Positions 53,792-64,000 of a stretch of DNA of 64,000 nt are shown one piece after another (position 1 is the stretch's first letter; each line of letters begins with the position of its first letter). The stretch lies in NCBI RefSeq assembly GCF_027409185.1, contig NC_084465.1, forward strand, positions 27,011,864-27,075,863, in the 5' to 3' direction. The translations under genes and the position numbers were made by a program. The notes under the pieces were generated by a model. It ran no database searches, was not told where the DNA came from, and worked only from the letters and a program-made list of their open reading frames with translations. This DNA comes from Cynocephalus volans (taxonomy: Eukaryota > Chordata > Mammalia > Dermoptera > Cynocephalidae).

Positions 53792-56700
53792 CTGAGAGAG
53801 GCAAGAAGGAATTGGGCCCTCAGCAATTAGTGATGTACTTGTTTTCCCAAATTCAATCTTCCCAGTGTCGGCAGCACTATGCCTTCCCCTGCCCCTCAGC
53901 AATGTCAGTGCTTGACACCCCAGCTGATCCCCAAGTGCCCTCCCCCAAACAAAGGAGTCTTTGCAGAGTTTGTGGGACCCACAGATCTTACAGGGTACAT
54001 TACCTGGGGGATGGCCAGGCCCAGAGCCACACCACCAAGTAAGAATAAGTTGCTGTGTATCCAGTTGACCAACTTGTCAATACAGCCATTGGTGTAGATA
54101 ACTTTACTAGCCTCCGAGTAGTCAAGGGCCTGCATACCTTGGCCACACATAGTGTTGATCACTGCCTGGGGAGAGAATTGAAAAACCAAGTGGGACTCCC
54201 ATTCCAATAACTTTTTATTTGGGGCCCTAACTGATGGGCTTCCCACCCTTCCTAAACTCTTAAATTGTTATAGAATATATGTGGAGGATGCTGGGTTGGA
54301 AATTGCTAAATGCAGACTCCATTTCTCTGAGAGAGGCCTGGGTCCAGTTCTCCTTGCTTTAAATCTGCCCTTTCTGAACCCCCCCCATGTGGATTACCGG
54401 AGGGAAAAGTTAACAGAACCATCAGACTGGGGTGAAGAAAAACATCTGACAGCTGTCCTACAAAACTGATTGGTTAAGCTAGGAAATGGAGATTCCCAAT
54501 AGCAACTGCTTTAATCAGAAAGAAACTCAGATCACTTCCCAGGAGGAAGTGAGGTGAGATGTTTGCTCACCTGGTTGGGGGTAGGTAAGCAACAGGAGTA
54601 AGGCACAGAGCAACGCTCACGGCTGGGGTTGTCTTCTGAGCAGTTGAAGTACATGTTCTGGGACCAGTCCTTGTAAGAAATCCCTCCACAGCAGCTGAAC
54701 TGCAACAAAGCCCACCACAGACTTTAAGAATCACCCACTCCTCACACTGAGGTGACCAGGGGGATTCTCAGAGTAGCCAAAAGTCTATGGTGAGCTCCAC
54801 TTGTAACTTCATGTTGTGTTTAAACACAGTCTTGAAACTTGAGCTCAAGCTTCCCAGTTGTTTTCACTTGAAGAAATTTTCTCTTAATTTCTATTACTTC
54901 ATATATCTTGTTATAACTTACCACAGTGCTCAATATTACAGTTGTATATATATTTTGTTTTACACATTCAACTATAAGCATCCTGTGAGAAATTTCTGGC
55001 TTTGTAGTCCCGCACAGCATAGAGTCTGGCAAAAGGAGGTTTTCAAAAATACTGGCTGTGGGCCGACCCTGTGGCGCACTCGGGAGAGTGTGGCGCTGGG
55101 AGCCCAGCAGCGCTCCCTGGCCGCGGGGTTCGGATCCTATATAGGGATGGCCGGTGCACTCACTGGCTGAGCGCGGTGTGGCCGGTCACAAAAAAAAAAA
55201 AATACTGGCTGAAATAATTAAAGATTCAGTGCTTAAAATCTCTGTCTTAAGACAGAGAAAACACAGAAGGGGGACTCTTCAGTACTGTGGGTCCGTAATT
55301 ACTCCATGAAAGCAAATTAGATCCCAAGGTCAAGTGTCTGTTGCACTAGGGGAAGGGGAATTCAGCACTGGTCTCAAAACACTTTCATTTAAAATTTAAA
55401 TAAATTTGATTTATAGCAGTATTATTCACAATAGCCAAGAGGTGGAAACAATCCGAGTGTCCACAGATGGATGAATGGATAAACAAAATGTGGTATATAC
55501 ATACAATGGAATATTATTCAGCCTTAAAAAGGAAGTTAATTCTGACATGCTACAAAATGGGTGAATCTTGAAGACATGATAAATGACATAAACCAGTCAG
55601 AAAAAGACAAATACTATAGACTCTACTAGTATGAGTTACCCAGAGTAGTCAGATTCACAGAGACAGAAAGTAGAATTGTGGTTGCCAAGGTGAGAAGGAA
55701 ATGGGGAGTTAGTGTTTAAAGAGTACAGAAGTTCAGTTGGGGAAGATGAAAAAGTTCTGGAGATGAATGATGGTGATGGTTGCACAACAATGTGAATATA
55801 CTTAATGCCACAGATCTGTACAATTAAAAATGGTAAACTTTATGTTATGTATTTTGACAATTTTTAAAATGTAACTTTTGAATAGGTAATATTCAAAAAT
55901 CTGCCCAGTTCCTCATCCCTTTATAAGTAACCACTTAAAATGGTTTCCTACATATCTTTCCAGATTCCTTTTGCAAATATGAATATACATTCTTTCCTCC
56001 CTCTTTTCTTTGTACAAATGGTAGATTACTATTGCTATGGCTTGAATGTTTTTTCCCTCCAAAGCTCATGTTGGAACTTAATCCTCAATATAGTATTTGA
56101 AAGGTGGGGCCTTTAAGAGGTGATTGGATTGTGAAGACTATGCCCTCATGAATGGATTAATGGGTTAGTGAGTTATCAGGGAGTAGACTGGGGGCTATAT
56201 AAGGAAAGGAAAAAATGTGGAAATGCTCTTTCCCCTCCTCACCATGTGATACCCTGCATAGCCTTAGGACTCTGCAGAGAGTTCCCACCAAGAAGGCCCT
56301 CATCAGATGCCCCCTAGATCCTAGACTTCCCAGCCTCCAAAACTGTAAGAAATAAATTGTTTATTAATTACCCAGTTTCAGGTATTCTGTTATAAATAAC
56401 AGGAAATGGACAAGTACAACTATATATACCATTTGGTGTCCTTAAAAGTACTTTTCAAGTACTCTAAGCATGGTTTTTGCCAGACCCCTTCCCAGAATCC
56501 ATTACCTGGAAGGTAGTGAAGAGGCCCACAGGCCTAGAGGGTGAGGCATCTCTTGGGATGACATTAACTTTTATCCACAGCTCCCTAGACCACTAGCTGA
56601 TGCAACCACACTAAGCCCATACCTTCTTCTGGCCAAAATCAATGAGGTTCTGCAGATCCAAGTCATCCCGGTAGTGCACAATGGCATTGTTGATGATCTC

Positions 56701-59019
56701 ACTCACTTTCCCCCGAGCCTGCCAGAGACATGGATAGGGAATCAGGACACAGGTCTAGCCCCTAACTTGCTCCTCCCTGCAGAAGTCGCAGTAGGCAGGG
56801 ATCATTCTTTATTTGAGTCAGCCTTAAAATCAGAACCAAGTTCTAATTATAGAAGATGGCCAATTCCAAAGCCATTCTTGGGCCCTCAGGTACCAGTGGG
56901 CAGGAAAAATGCTGGACCTTCTATTGCTACTTCTCAGAGCCACATTTCAAGGTAATCCAATGTTTATCTACCCCTGAATACTAATACCACAAAACACTTG
57001 TTGATTGATGCAAAATAAAGAAACTTTTTTTTTTTAAAAAAAGAAAGGGCCTTACTAGCTGAGGCACTGACCTCTAGTGGACACAAGAGAATGCACTTCT
57101 TTAGACTTAAAACAGATCTACATCATTTTAGAATTTTACTAAGCCAGAGGACTAGGAAATTCTGAATTAATTCAGCAGCTCTCAATCTCATAATTTTCTA
57201 CCATGGTCTTTTCCTTCCCGCTCTACTGTTTTTCTCAAAGTTTCCTTTCACAATCCTATACTCTGCCCCCAGCAATCATTTGACCTTTTGGAAAGGAATT
57301 CTGGTTCTTAATTAAAAAGACTGTCACTGAATGGCAGACCACTTCCAGATAGGGTAATAAGCACTATTCAAAATCTTGTTTTCTTTCCCCTCTTCCTTCC
57401 CTCTGTTTATCTCAATAAACAATTTTTAAAATAAGAGTCTCTTCATGTTATCTGTGTTCCACTTGATCACTGAGTTTTACTGTCATTTGCCGTTAAAGTT
57501 TGCAGATTATTTTAACTTTGTATTCATAGAATTTACTTACCTGTTGGCCTCTCAGACTGTCAGAGGAAAACATCTTACAAGCTTGAAATTCGCTTTAAAT
57601 ATGGTAACTTTAAAGGCCATTCATTCATCCCTAAGGAGAACCTTTCAAAGGCTGATGTTTCTCAGGGGAAGGAGTGCTGTGGTTAATTAATCAGGCTAAA
57701 AATGGGCAGGAACTTTCCCATCCTTCCTCTGGTTCATACCTGAGGAGGCCTATTGGCTCCCAACTGTACCTTGTCTGAGAAGACGAATCCCAGGATCCCA
57801 GCAGCCAGCTGCAGCAGGAACACGATGGTGAGGCACAGGGAGAACTGCAGGAAGCAGGCAGGAAAAGCAGACAGTCTGTTATCACTCTGGGAAGTGGCCC
57901 CCTCCCAGGGCCATGGGGTATACTGGGGGGCCACCAGGTACTTTTCTCAGGTGTCCCACACATGAGAAAGCCAGTTTCCTCTGGGATACTGTCCAGGGGT
58001 GTCACCCTGTGCTGGGTCACCTGGAGCTGAGCTCCACAGTGAGGAGTGGACAGCACAGGCCTTGAAGGTACAGTGGGACAGAGGAAACTGAGAGGTTGCA
58101 GGAATGGCATCAGGAAACTAAGGCTCAAGGAGGAGGGGCCAAGGTCTTTCTGGTGGGGTCCTTGACCACTCACCGTCTGCAGGAGGCAGATATTTTCACG
58201 CAGGGATCCAATACAGCCACAGAAGGTGAGCAGGAACATGAGCACACCCACCACGATCAGTAGGTTGGCAGGATCCACTGCCAGGCAGGCCAAGGCTGCT
58301 TCTGGGGGAGGGGACATTTGTCAGTTTGACGCTGGTGCCCACTGAGGGCCACCCAAACTGTTCTCCTTCCCCTGGTGGGGGAATCTCCACTACGGGTGGG
58401 TGAAGTTTATGGGGAAGCAGTAACCCCCCCCCCCCCCAAAGGGGAGAACAAAAAGGGCCCAGAAGGAGTTGTGGCATTTAATTTGAGGAACTAACAAAGT
58501 AAAAGTCTTTATTCCTGGGCTTAAGAGAGGAGGGGCTGCTTTTGCTCCAGAAAAGAATTAGAATGGCATTAGGCTCACTAGCTTTGCAGATTCTGTTTCC
58601 TGGAGACTTTATGCAGTGGAATAGGAATGGAGGTTGAGTTACTCCAGGACAGAGCGAGGGAGGAGCTAAAGCCCATGATTACTCTCTGCTCTCAGAGGCT
58701 GCCCTTCCTTCCCAGACACTTTGCAAGCCTAAAATGCATGTATATTTTGGAAGACTTGTGGGGGCTCAGGGAAATCCAGGTGAACAGGCCTGGGTGGTCT
58801 GACACCTTGGAGGAGACCTCTAAGTAGACCACTAAGCCCATCTGCCTCCTTCAGCTCCATAGCCTATGCAGGAAGGCATGCCAGAGGGCCAGGGTTGAAG
58901 GAGGTAGAGGAGGAAGGAAATTGACAAGATTCCTGGGAGTGGAGGGAGCCCTATAGCTCACCCGCGTGCTTCATCAGCCGAGCGTAGACTCCCACAGCCA
59001 CCATCACCATGGAAATCAC
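53690..59019 (-). CDS. TSPAN33: TSPAN33, tetraspanin 33; exons 2-8, 5' partial
   Basis: TspanC8 tetraspanin, a four-pass plasma-membrane protein that escorts ADAM10 out of the ER and shapes its substrate choice; expressed in erythroid progenitors and activated B cells. The seven exons present total 750 bp (249 aa plus stop). The missing exon 1 should supply 34 residues to give the family's 283. Seen: end of helix 1 ([15 protein letters not shown]), helix 2 ([19 protein letters not shown]), helix 3 ([20 protein letters not shown]), and a large extracellular loop with eight cysteines ([38 protein letters not shown]), the TspanC8 hallmark. Helix 4 is followed by a short tail ending HRADPWY. All junctions are AG/GT and in phase. 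The promoter and exon 1 lie beyond 64000, so intron 1 exceeds 4.9 kb. Confidence 0.96.
54004..54165 (-). CDS. TSPAN33: TSPAN33 exon 7
   Basis: 162 bp, [20 protein letters not shown] to [10 protein letters not shown]: the last loop cysteines and helix 4. Donor GTAATG at 54003-53998. Confidence 0.95.
54571..54699 (-). CDS. TSPAN33: TSPAN33 exon 6
   Basis: 129 bp, [20 protein letters not shown] to SCCLPTPNQ, holding six of the eight loop cysteines including the tetraspanin CCG motif. The penultimate residue is Asn where human has Asp. Confidence 0.95.
55060..55197 (+). repeat. Dimeric SINE, variant subfamily with truncated right monomer
   Basis: Left monomer carries 'gtggcgctgggagcccagcagcg'-type sequence in place of the normal anticodon arm (kept short here). 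The right monomer goes from its A-box region straight to 'gtggccggtcac' and an A tail, lacking a B box. Perfect TSD 'aaaaatactggctg' (55045-55058, 55198-55211). In TSPAN33 intron 5, recent. Confidence 0.9.
55400..55870 (+). mobile_element. L1 3' end fragment in TSPAN33 intron 5
   Basis: 'attcacaatagccaagaggtggaaacaa', 'ggatgaatggataaacaaaatgtgg', 'acaatggaatattattcagccttaaa' and 'agacagaaagtagaattgtggttgcca' are L1M ORF2/3' UTR sequence. Confidence 0.87.
56034..56419 (+). mobile_element. MaLR (MLT1/MST-type) solo LTR
   Basis: 'tggcttgaatgttttttccctccaaagctcatg', 'gtggggcctttaagaggtgattgg', 'cttcccagcctccaaaactgtaag' and 'aataacaggaaatggacaagt' define it. In TSPAN33 intron 5. Confidence 0.87.
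56623..56718 (-). CDS. TSPAN33: TSPAN33 exon 5
   Basis: 96 bp, [20 protein letters not shown] to IDFGQKK, the first helices of the large loop. Donor GTATGG. Confidence 0.95.
56719..57769. other. TSPAN33 intron 4, no feature recognised
   Basis: No repeat I can name. Short open frames carry no recognisable content. Confidence 0.45.
57770..57844 (-). CDS. TSPAN33: TSPAN33 exon 4
   Basis: 75 bp, [20 protein letters not shown] plus VFSDK, membrane helix 3. Acceptor CTGCAG, donor GTACAG. Confidence 0.95.
58174..58301 (-). CDS. TSPAN33: TSPAN33 exon 3
   Basis: 128 bp, [20 protein letters not shown] to RENICLLQT: small loop and helix 2. Donor GTGAGT. Confidence 0.95.
58424..58437. repeat. C14 homopolymer
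   Basis: Fourteen consecutive C in TSPAN33 intron 2, followed by AAAGGGG. Prone to length error in sequencing. Confidence 0.9.
58962..59019 (-). CDS. TSPAN33: TSPAN33 exon 2
   Basis: 58 bp, [19 protein letters not shown], the second half of helix 1. Acceptor CCACAG, donor GTGAGC at 58961-58956. The shortest exon, found by splice sites and phase rather than as an open frame. Confidence 0.93.
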
Positions 59020-59119
59020 CTGTGGAGACAGGGAATGAGCCAGACTGAGATTTTAGAAACCAGAGAGCCCTGAACACCATGAGTAACCTTCTAGGAGAGC
59101 AGGAGGGGGAGGATTAAAT

Positions 59120-59310
59120 GATTAAGAACATAGGCTTTGGAGCAGGTCAAACTTGGGCCTATGTGGGACAAATTTCTGAGCCTCAGTTTCTGTATCTAAA
59201 GATGGAAATTAAGAACAAACAACTACATCTAATAAAATTACTGTGAGAATTAAATAAAATATGATGGAAAGCATTTAACACAATGCCTGACAATAAATAT
59301 TATCTATCAT
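59120..59310 (+). repeat. MIR SINE
   Basis: 'aagaacataggctttggagcagg', 'gagcctcagtttctgtatct', 'ttactgtgagaattaaataaaa' and 'catttaacacaatgcctgac' follow MIR order. In TSPAN33 intron 1. Confidence 0.8.
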
Positions 59311-59333
59311 TGTTAATAGTTAACTTGCTCAAG

Positions 59334-59510
59334 GGGCCGGCCAGTGGCTCACTTGGGAGAGTGTGGTGCTGATAACACCAAGGCCACGCATGAGTTTGGA
59401 TCCCTACATAGGGATGGCTGGTTAGCTCACTTGGGAGAGTGTGGTGTTAGCAGCACCAAATCAAAGATTAAGATCCCCTTACTGGTCATCTTTAAAAAAA
59501 AAAAAAAAAA
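59334..59510 (+). repeat. Dimeric tRNA-Ile-derived SINE
   Basis: Both monomers present. The right one carries the left monomer's 'cacttgggagagtgtgg' D arm, suggesting exchange between monomers. A imperfect TSD 'taacttgctcaagg' / 'ttacctcgctcagg'. Confidence 0.88.
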
Positions 59511-59551
59511 AATTACCTCGCTCAGGGTCATATAGAAACTGTGAAGTTCTG

Positions 59552-59618
59552 ATTTTTTTTTTTTTTTTGCAGTGTCTGGCCAGTACACGGATGAAATCCT
59601 AGACCTTGGTGTTATAAG
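59552..59618 (-). repeat. SINE monomer fragment
   Basis: T-run, then 'gcagtgtctggccagtacac' and 'ctagaccttggtgttat', the 3' half of a degraded monomer. Confidence 0.75.
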
Positions 59619-59819
59619 TGAATTCTAATCCATCTACATCAAACATCAGATCTTATGGCTTAAGCAGGCCTGGGCAGATGGATACTGCCAGTTCTCTAAC
59701 CTTCCTGGAGGTCAATATGGTATCTAGAACAAAGAAAAGTGCACACCAACGCGAAAGAGTGTGCGCATGAGCGCATGTGTGTAAGTACTGGAAGTGCCTT
59801 GTCAAAGAAACCTTTCTTA

Positions 59820-59924
59820 GGGCCGGCCCGTGGCTCACTTGGGAGAGTTTGGTGCTGATAACACCAAGGCCGTGGGTTCAGATCCCCTTTCCGGTCGTCT
59901 TTAAAAAAAAAAAAAAAACAAAAG
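59820..59924 (+). repeat. Hybrid-monomer SINE, intact TSD
   Basis: Left-monomer start through 'caaggccgtgggttcagatc', then the right-monomer ending 'ccggtcgtcttt', so the crossover is at the B box, later than in other hybrids. Perfect TSD 'aaagaaacctttctt' (59804-59818, 59925-59939). Confidence 0.9.
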
Positions 59925-59939
59925 AAAGAAACCTTTCTT

Positions 59940-61059
59940 TACCTTTAAAAACTGATTCCAGTGTGGAGGAATAGAGGAGTTTAGACCTTTCAAATTTTGT
60001 GGGTACTCCCTGAGAGAGCAAATCTATCAGAGACTACTAGGAGTTCCCAAAGGGGCTTTCTCTGCACCTGCAGGCCTCCAGGAGTGCAGGGCAGCCCCTG
60101 AGTGTACCTCCCTCAGCTACCCTTTCTTCATGCCCAGTCTCCAGGCTGGTGCTAAGCAGCAGCTGGCTGTTGCCACGGCAATGGATGGGGCCAAGCTCTG
60201 GCGGGAGAGAGTTCTCAGCAGCAGGGCCTTGACCAGTTCAGTGGGGAAGGAAATGGCTGGCTAGACTCCACTGTCCTGCAAGACAGAAACCAGCTGGAAA
60301 GACCACTTTGGGGCTTTGGTGGGAGGGGAGCTGGGTCCCTAGAACAGGTAACAGGTTCAAACTAGTCCCTCAGTAGAAAGACATTTTTCCTTGTGGGCTC
60401 TTTTATGATGGTCCTCTGCCATTTGACAGGGCAGGGCAGGTGCGTTCGGCAGTAGATGGGAAATGTTTATCTAAAACCATGTCTTTCAGGACCTTTCTCT
60501 GCCTGTATAAACAGCCCCCCACCTTGCCCTCCATCATTTGACCTTGCCTCTGACTCAGGGCCCAATGGATTATCTGCTAGCCTTCATACTCCTTGTCCAG
60601 GAGAAAGGGAGCTGATGCAGGGCTGCATGTGGGCCTGGAGGTGCCAGCTGGCTTCTTATCCCACAACACAACCAGGCTTAGGGAACATGGGAGAGGCAGG
60701 GAAACCATGGCAGAGATGCTGGTGACCCCAAGGCCTGGAGGCCAGCCCTCCACCAGAGCGAGTAAGCATCTCTGTCTGCCCTTTAAAACTCACCACAGCC
60801 AATTACAATTCTGAATATCATTTTACTGAATCATTTAAAAATCTGTATCTGTTCTTTATTTCTGTTGCTCCCAGGCTCCTCACTGTTTTTTCACATGCTA
60901 ATTTTTCACTAGGGTATATAACTTGCCACAAAGATGGTCTCTGATTAAATCCTAACACAGCTAAAACAAGAAAGGCAAAGTAAAGAGATGCGACATATCA
61001 CAGGGTAGCTTAATTCTATTTATGGGCCTGTAATTACAGCAGTTGCTCTGTCTCTATCT
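59940..61059. other. TSPAN33 intron 1, no feature recognised
   Basis: No exon 1 candidate (no Met-Ala-Arg-Arg-like start with a donor) and no nameable repeat. Confidence 0.45.
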
Positions 61060-61524
61060 TTGGTAGGTAGAATAATGTCCCCTCAAAGATGTCCATGTCC
61101 TAATTCCCGGAACCTGTGAATATGTTACCTTACATGGCCAAAGGGCCTTGGCAAATGTCATCAAGGATTTTGAGATGAGAAGATTATCCGTCAGGGCCCA
61201 ATATAAACACAAGAGACCTTATACGAGGGAGTCAAGAGGATCAGGGTCAGAGAAGGAGCTATGACAACGGAGGCAGAGGTTGGAGTGATACAGTGCCATG
61301 ACCAAGGAACGCCAGCAGCCTCTAACAGCTGGAGCAGGCAAGGAAACGATTTTCCCCTAGAGCCTCCAAAAGGAACACAGCACTGCTGAAACCTTAATTT
61401 TAGCCTCGTGAGACCTGTTTTGGACTTCTGATTTCCAGAAATGTAAGAAAATAAATTTGTATTGTTTTAAGCCATTAAGTTTGTGGTTATTTGTTATAGC
61501 AGCAATAGGAAACTAATACACTAT
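61060..61524 (+). mobile_element. MLT1-type MaLR LTR
   Basis: 'gtagaataatgtcccctcaaagatgtccatgtcc', 'gagcctccaaaaggaacacagc', 'ttttagcctcgtgagacctg' and 'agcagcaataggaaactaatac' define an MLT1 LTR. Confidence 0.88.
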
Positions 61525-61526
61525 CT

Positions 61527-61947
61527 GTAGTGGATTGAATTATGTTCCACCAAAACTCCTTGAATTGAATTGTGTCCCTCAATTTTTATGTATTAGAAAC
61601 TTAGCCCCCACTGTGACTGTTAAGAGGGTGGGAAATCCTATTATGGTAATTGAAAAGTGGGGCCTTGAAGAGGTAATAGGATTGTAGGACCATGCAGTAG
61701 TGAATGGATTAAAAATGGTGATTGGGGCACAGTTCTGAGGGCTTTAAAAGAAGAGAGAGTCAGTCTCTCTCTCTCTCTCTGCTTCCACCACCTTGCAATG
61801 TGAGACCCCTGGGTCACTGTTGCCACCACCAGATGGACTTTGGACTTCCCAGCCTCAGAAACTGTAAGCAATAAAAATTTCATTTTCTTATAAATTACCC
61901 AGTTCCAAGTATTTTGTTATAAGCAACAAAAATGGACTAATACACTA
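61527..61947 (+). mobile_element. Second MaLR-type LTR, abutting the first
   Basis: 'gtagtggattgaattatgttccacc', 'gaaacttagcccccactgtgac', 'gtggggccttgaagaggtaatagg', 'cttcccagcctcagaaactgtaag' and 'aaatggactaatac' give a different MaLR subtype only 2-3 bp after the first LTR. Confidence 0.82.
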
Positions 61948-62035
61948 TCCAATCCATCAGCTGTTATGTACAAAGTACTCTGAGGACCTATAATCTATTT
62001 ATGATATGGGGAGGGACAAGAACATTTATAGCCTG

Positions 62036-62235
62036 AGGCTGTGGTTCTCAACCCTAGCTTCCATTAGATTCACCTGGGGGTTTGAAGGTGAGGGAGAGGC
62101 TTAAAAATGCCTAGGCACCCCAAACCAAGTAGAGATCAGAATCTCTGGTATTGGGACCCAGGCAACAGTCTTTCTGAATGTGCTCTATGTGATTCCAATG
62201 TGCGGTCAAGTTTTAGAATCTACAAGCCTAAGGCA
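62036..62235 (+). mobile_element. MER5-type hAT-Charlie element
   Basis: 'tgtggttctcaaccctagc', 'agattcacctgggggttt' and 'cagaatctctggtattgggacccaggc' are MER5A landmarks. Confidence 0.83.
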
Positions 62236-62766
62236 CAATCAGCCAGGAATTTAGAGCAGCAGATGCAGACTACATTAAAATCAAGATTAAAACTTTAATA
62301 TTATTATTAATATTTAATATGATAATTAATGATGCTTCTCTCCTGAGTTGTCAAATTCTGCATTTCACAGCTTGACCTTGCACACTTCCATTCCTGCCCT
62401 CCTTCCTACTCTATATTGCTCAAAGCTACTGCCATTCCAAAGTTAGTGCCATTATATTTTGGAGCTGAACAGAACTTTAGAAATGGGCTCAGGGACTCAA
62501 CTCACCTCTTTTTATAAATCAGGTCAAAAGAGCAGAAGTGACACTTGACCAAGTGCATATAGGTGCAGGGGCAACATCTGGACTACACCCAATTTTCCAA
62601 TCTCATTCTGGTACTCTTTCCACTATATCAGTCTTTGCTGCAAAGTCTTTATAACACCCCACAATATCACCAATGACCTCCTTTCATGATGAAGATGGAG
62701 ATAAAGACATTTCTCTTCTCAGAATGACTTTTTACATTCTGGCTGGAATGAAGCTTGGCTGGGACC

Positions 62767-62972
62767 TTTTTTTTTTTTTCAAAAAGATGACCGGTACGTG
62801 CTCGCTTCGGCAGCACATATACAAAAAGATGAGCGGTAAAGGGATCTTAACCCTTGGCTTGGTGTTGTCAGCACCACGCTCAGCCAGTGAGCCAACCGGC
62901 CATCCCTATATAGGATCCGATCCCATGGCCTTGGTGTTATCAGCACTGCACTCTCCTGAGTGGGCTACGGGA
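62767..62972 (-). repeat. Dimeric tRNA-Ile-derived SINE carrying a U6 insertion
   Basis: Minus-strand dimer whose 3' end is split at 62797-62822 by a U6 snRNA fragment. The 5' end has lost its terminal 'gggccgg'. The monomers are otherwise close to the other dimers. Confidence 0.9.
62798..62822 (+). pseudogene. 3'-truncated U6 snRNA retrocopy (nt 1-25), no A tail
   Basis: 'gtgctcgcttcggcagcac' followed by 'atatac' is an exact match to the first 25 nt of U6 snRNA as I recall it, including the 5' stem-loop. Flanked by a 16-bp direct repeat, 'aaaaagatgaccggta' (62781-62796) and 'aaaaagatgagcggta' (62823-62838). The A-rich tail, the rest of U6 and a U6 promoter are absent, so it cannot be functional. 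Confidence 0.88.
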
Positions 62973-64000
62973 CTTTCAAAAGCCAGATACAATTTTTTAA
63001 AAAGCTGAGTCTAGCTTTTAGCAAAATATTCCTGAAAAGTTGTCAGTCAAATTACATAAAATAATTTGCACTCCCCAGAACCTTTATCCTTATGTAAAGT
63101 GAATAATCACCTTGTAATGAAATAGCTATCCCCTGAGCTCCTTGCAGAAATGTCTGATTCTGGGATGGGGCAGGAAATACACAAGATGAGCCTGGAGCAT
63201 CTTATATTGCCAGAAAGTAAGGAAGTACTCAAAAACAAACAAAAACAAAATGCCCACATTAATACCCACATCAATGTGGGTATGCCGAAGGGACACATGA
63301 GCCAACTGAAAGAGTTCCTAATGGCTAAAACTGGAAAAATTTGAGCACTGAAATAAATAAAGAAGTATTAAATTATTACCCAAAGTATAAAATACATATC
63401 AGTGAGTCCATGCTGATATAAAGAAATGACTTAATAAATAAATGGGGGAGAAGAGACAAATCTCTCATGCAGAAGAATTCCAAATAACTTTTGTAGATAA
63501 CTATAACTCCTTACTCCTTAAGTGTGGACTGAGCAAAGTGACTTTCTTCCAAAAAGGACAGTATGGAAAAGGGGCGAAGTGACTGACTACACAGTGGAGA
63601 ATCTGACAAACACGACCTCAGCCAGGTGATCAAGACCAACATCAACAATGATATTGATAAATCACCGGTATATGATATGATGTGATGAAAAAAGCACTTT
63701 ACCTCTTTACCAAAACCCATAACCCCACAATAACCATAAGAAAAACATCAAGCAAATTCCAATAAAGGGACATTCTACAAAATATCTGACTAGCCCTCCT
63801 CAAAACTCTCAAGGTCATCAAAAATAAGAAAAAGTCTGGGAAACTGTCACAGCCAAAATAATCCTAAGGAGACACAACAACTAAATGTAATTTAGTATCC
63901 TGGATGGGATCCTGGAACAGAAAAAGGACATTAAATGAAAACTAAGGAAATCTAAATAATGACCACAAAGACAATGCCACTAATTGTAACAAATGTATCA
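62973..64000. other. TSPAN33 intron 1, no feature recognised
   Basis: AT-rich, perhaps decayed L1-like sequence (63350-63720), but nothing I can name with confidence. Confidence 0.4.

Noticed and set aside
62798-62822. A working U6 gene or promoter
   Set aside because: Only 25 of about 107 nt are present and no PSE/TATA lies upstream; upstream sequence is the SINE tail.
59940-64000. TSPAN33 exon 1
   Set aside because: No sequence encoding the expected 34-residue N terminus with a phase-0 donor, and no CpG island, was found up to the window end. It must lie further right.

Overview
The window is nuclear DNA from a placental mammal. It carries three protein-coding genes, all on the minus strand, arranged head to tail: TSPAN33 (exons 2-8, 59019 to 53690; exon 1 lies beyond the right edge), SMO (all 12 coding exons, 36849 to 17635) and AHCYL2 (first coding exon only, 8335 to 7973; the rest lies beyond the left edge). 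As recalled, this order and orientation match human 7q32.1. Every splice junction listed was read directly as AG/GT. The predicted proteins fit the known families: SMO 790 aa against about 787 in human, and TSPAN33 249 aa from exons 2-8, which with a 34-aa first exon gives the usual 283.

The lineage is indicated by the SINEs. About 25 copies are built only from tRNA-Ile(AAU)-like monomers: single monomers ending in a CCAGCTGCC tail, dimers, and half-and-half hybrids, with A tails and many near-perfect target-site duplications (TSDs). There are no Alu, B1/B2, Can-SINE, equine ERE or bat VES elements. This fits the tRNA-Ile-derived CYN SINEs of colugos (Dermoptera). That assignment is inference from memory of the family, not a database match.

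Layout. 1-7972: AHCYL2 intron 1 with MIRs and SINEs. 7.8-8.95 kb: AHCYL2 CpG-island promoter and first exon, with two CACGTG E-boxes and a ZNF143-like motif upstream. 9-16.5 kb: intergenic, with HAL1/L1M remains and a roughly 2 kb internally deleted L1-like element (12.56-14.56 kb) carrying an 80-bp tandem repeat. 16.5-36.85 kb: SMO with its 3' UTR, including an 11.4 kb intron 1 full of antisense L1 and L2. 36.4-37.6 kb: SMO CpG island. 37.6-53.7 kb: intergenic, with nested L1-in-L2, several MaLR LTRs, a gammaretrovirus-type solo LTR inside one of them, and an orphan CpG island near 52.1 kb. 53.69-64 kb: TSPAN33 exons 8 to 2 and part of intron 1, including a tailless U6 snRNA fragment inserted in a SINE.

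The three genes do not form a pathway. SMO is the Hedgehog signal transducer at the primary cilium, TSPAN33 is a TspanC8 tetraspanin that escorts ADAM10, and AHCYL2 is an IRBIT-family regulator. The novelty here lies in the mobile-element biology: hybrid SINE subfamilies, a tail-only insertion, a tailless U6 retrocopy and an SVA-like L1 derivative. No undescribed protein system was found.
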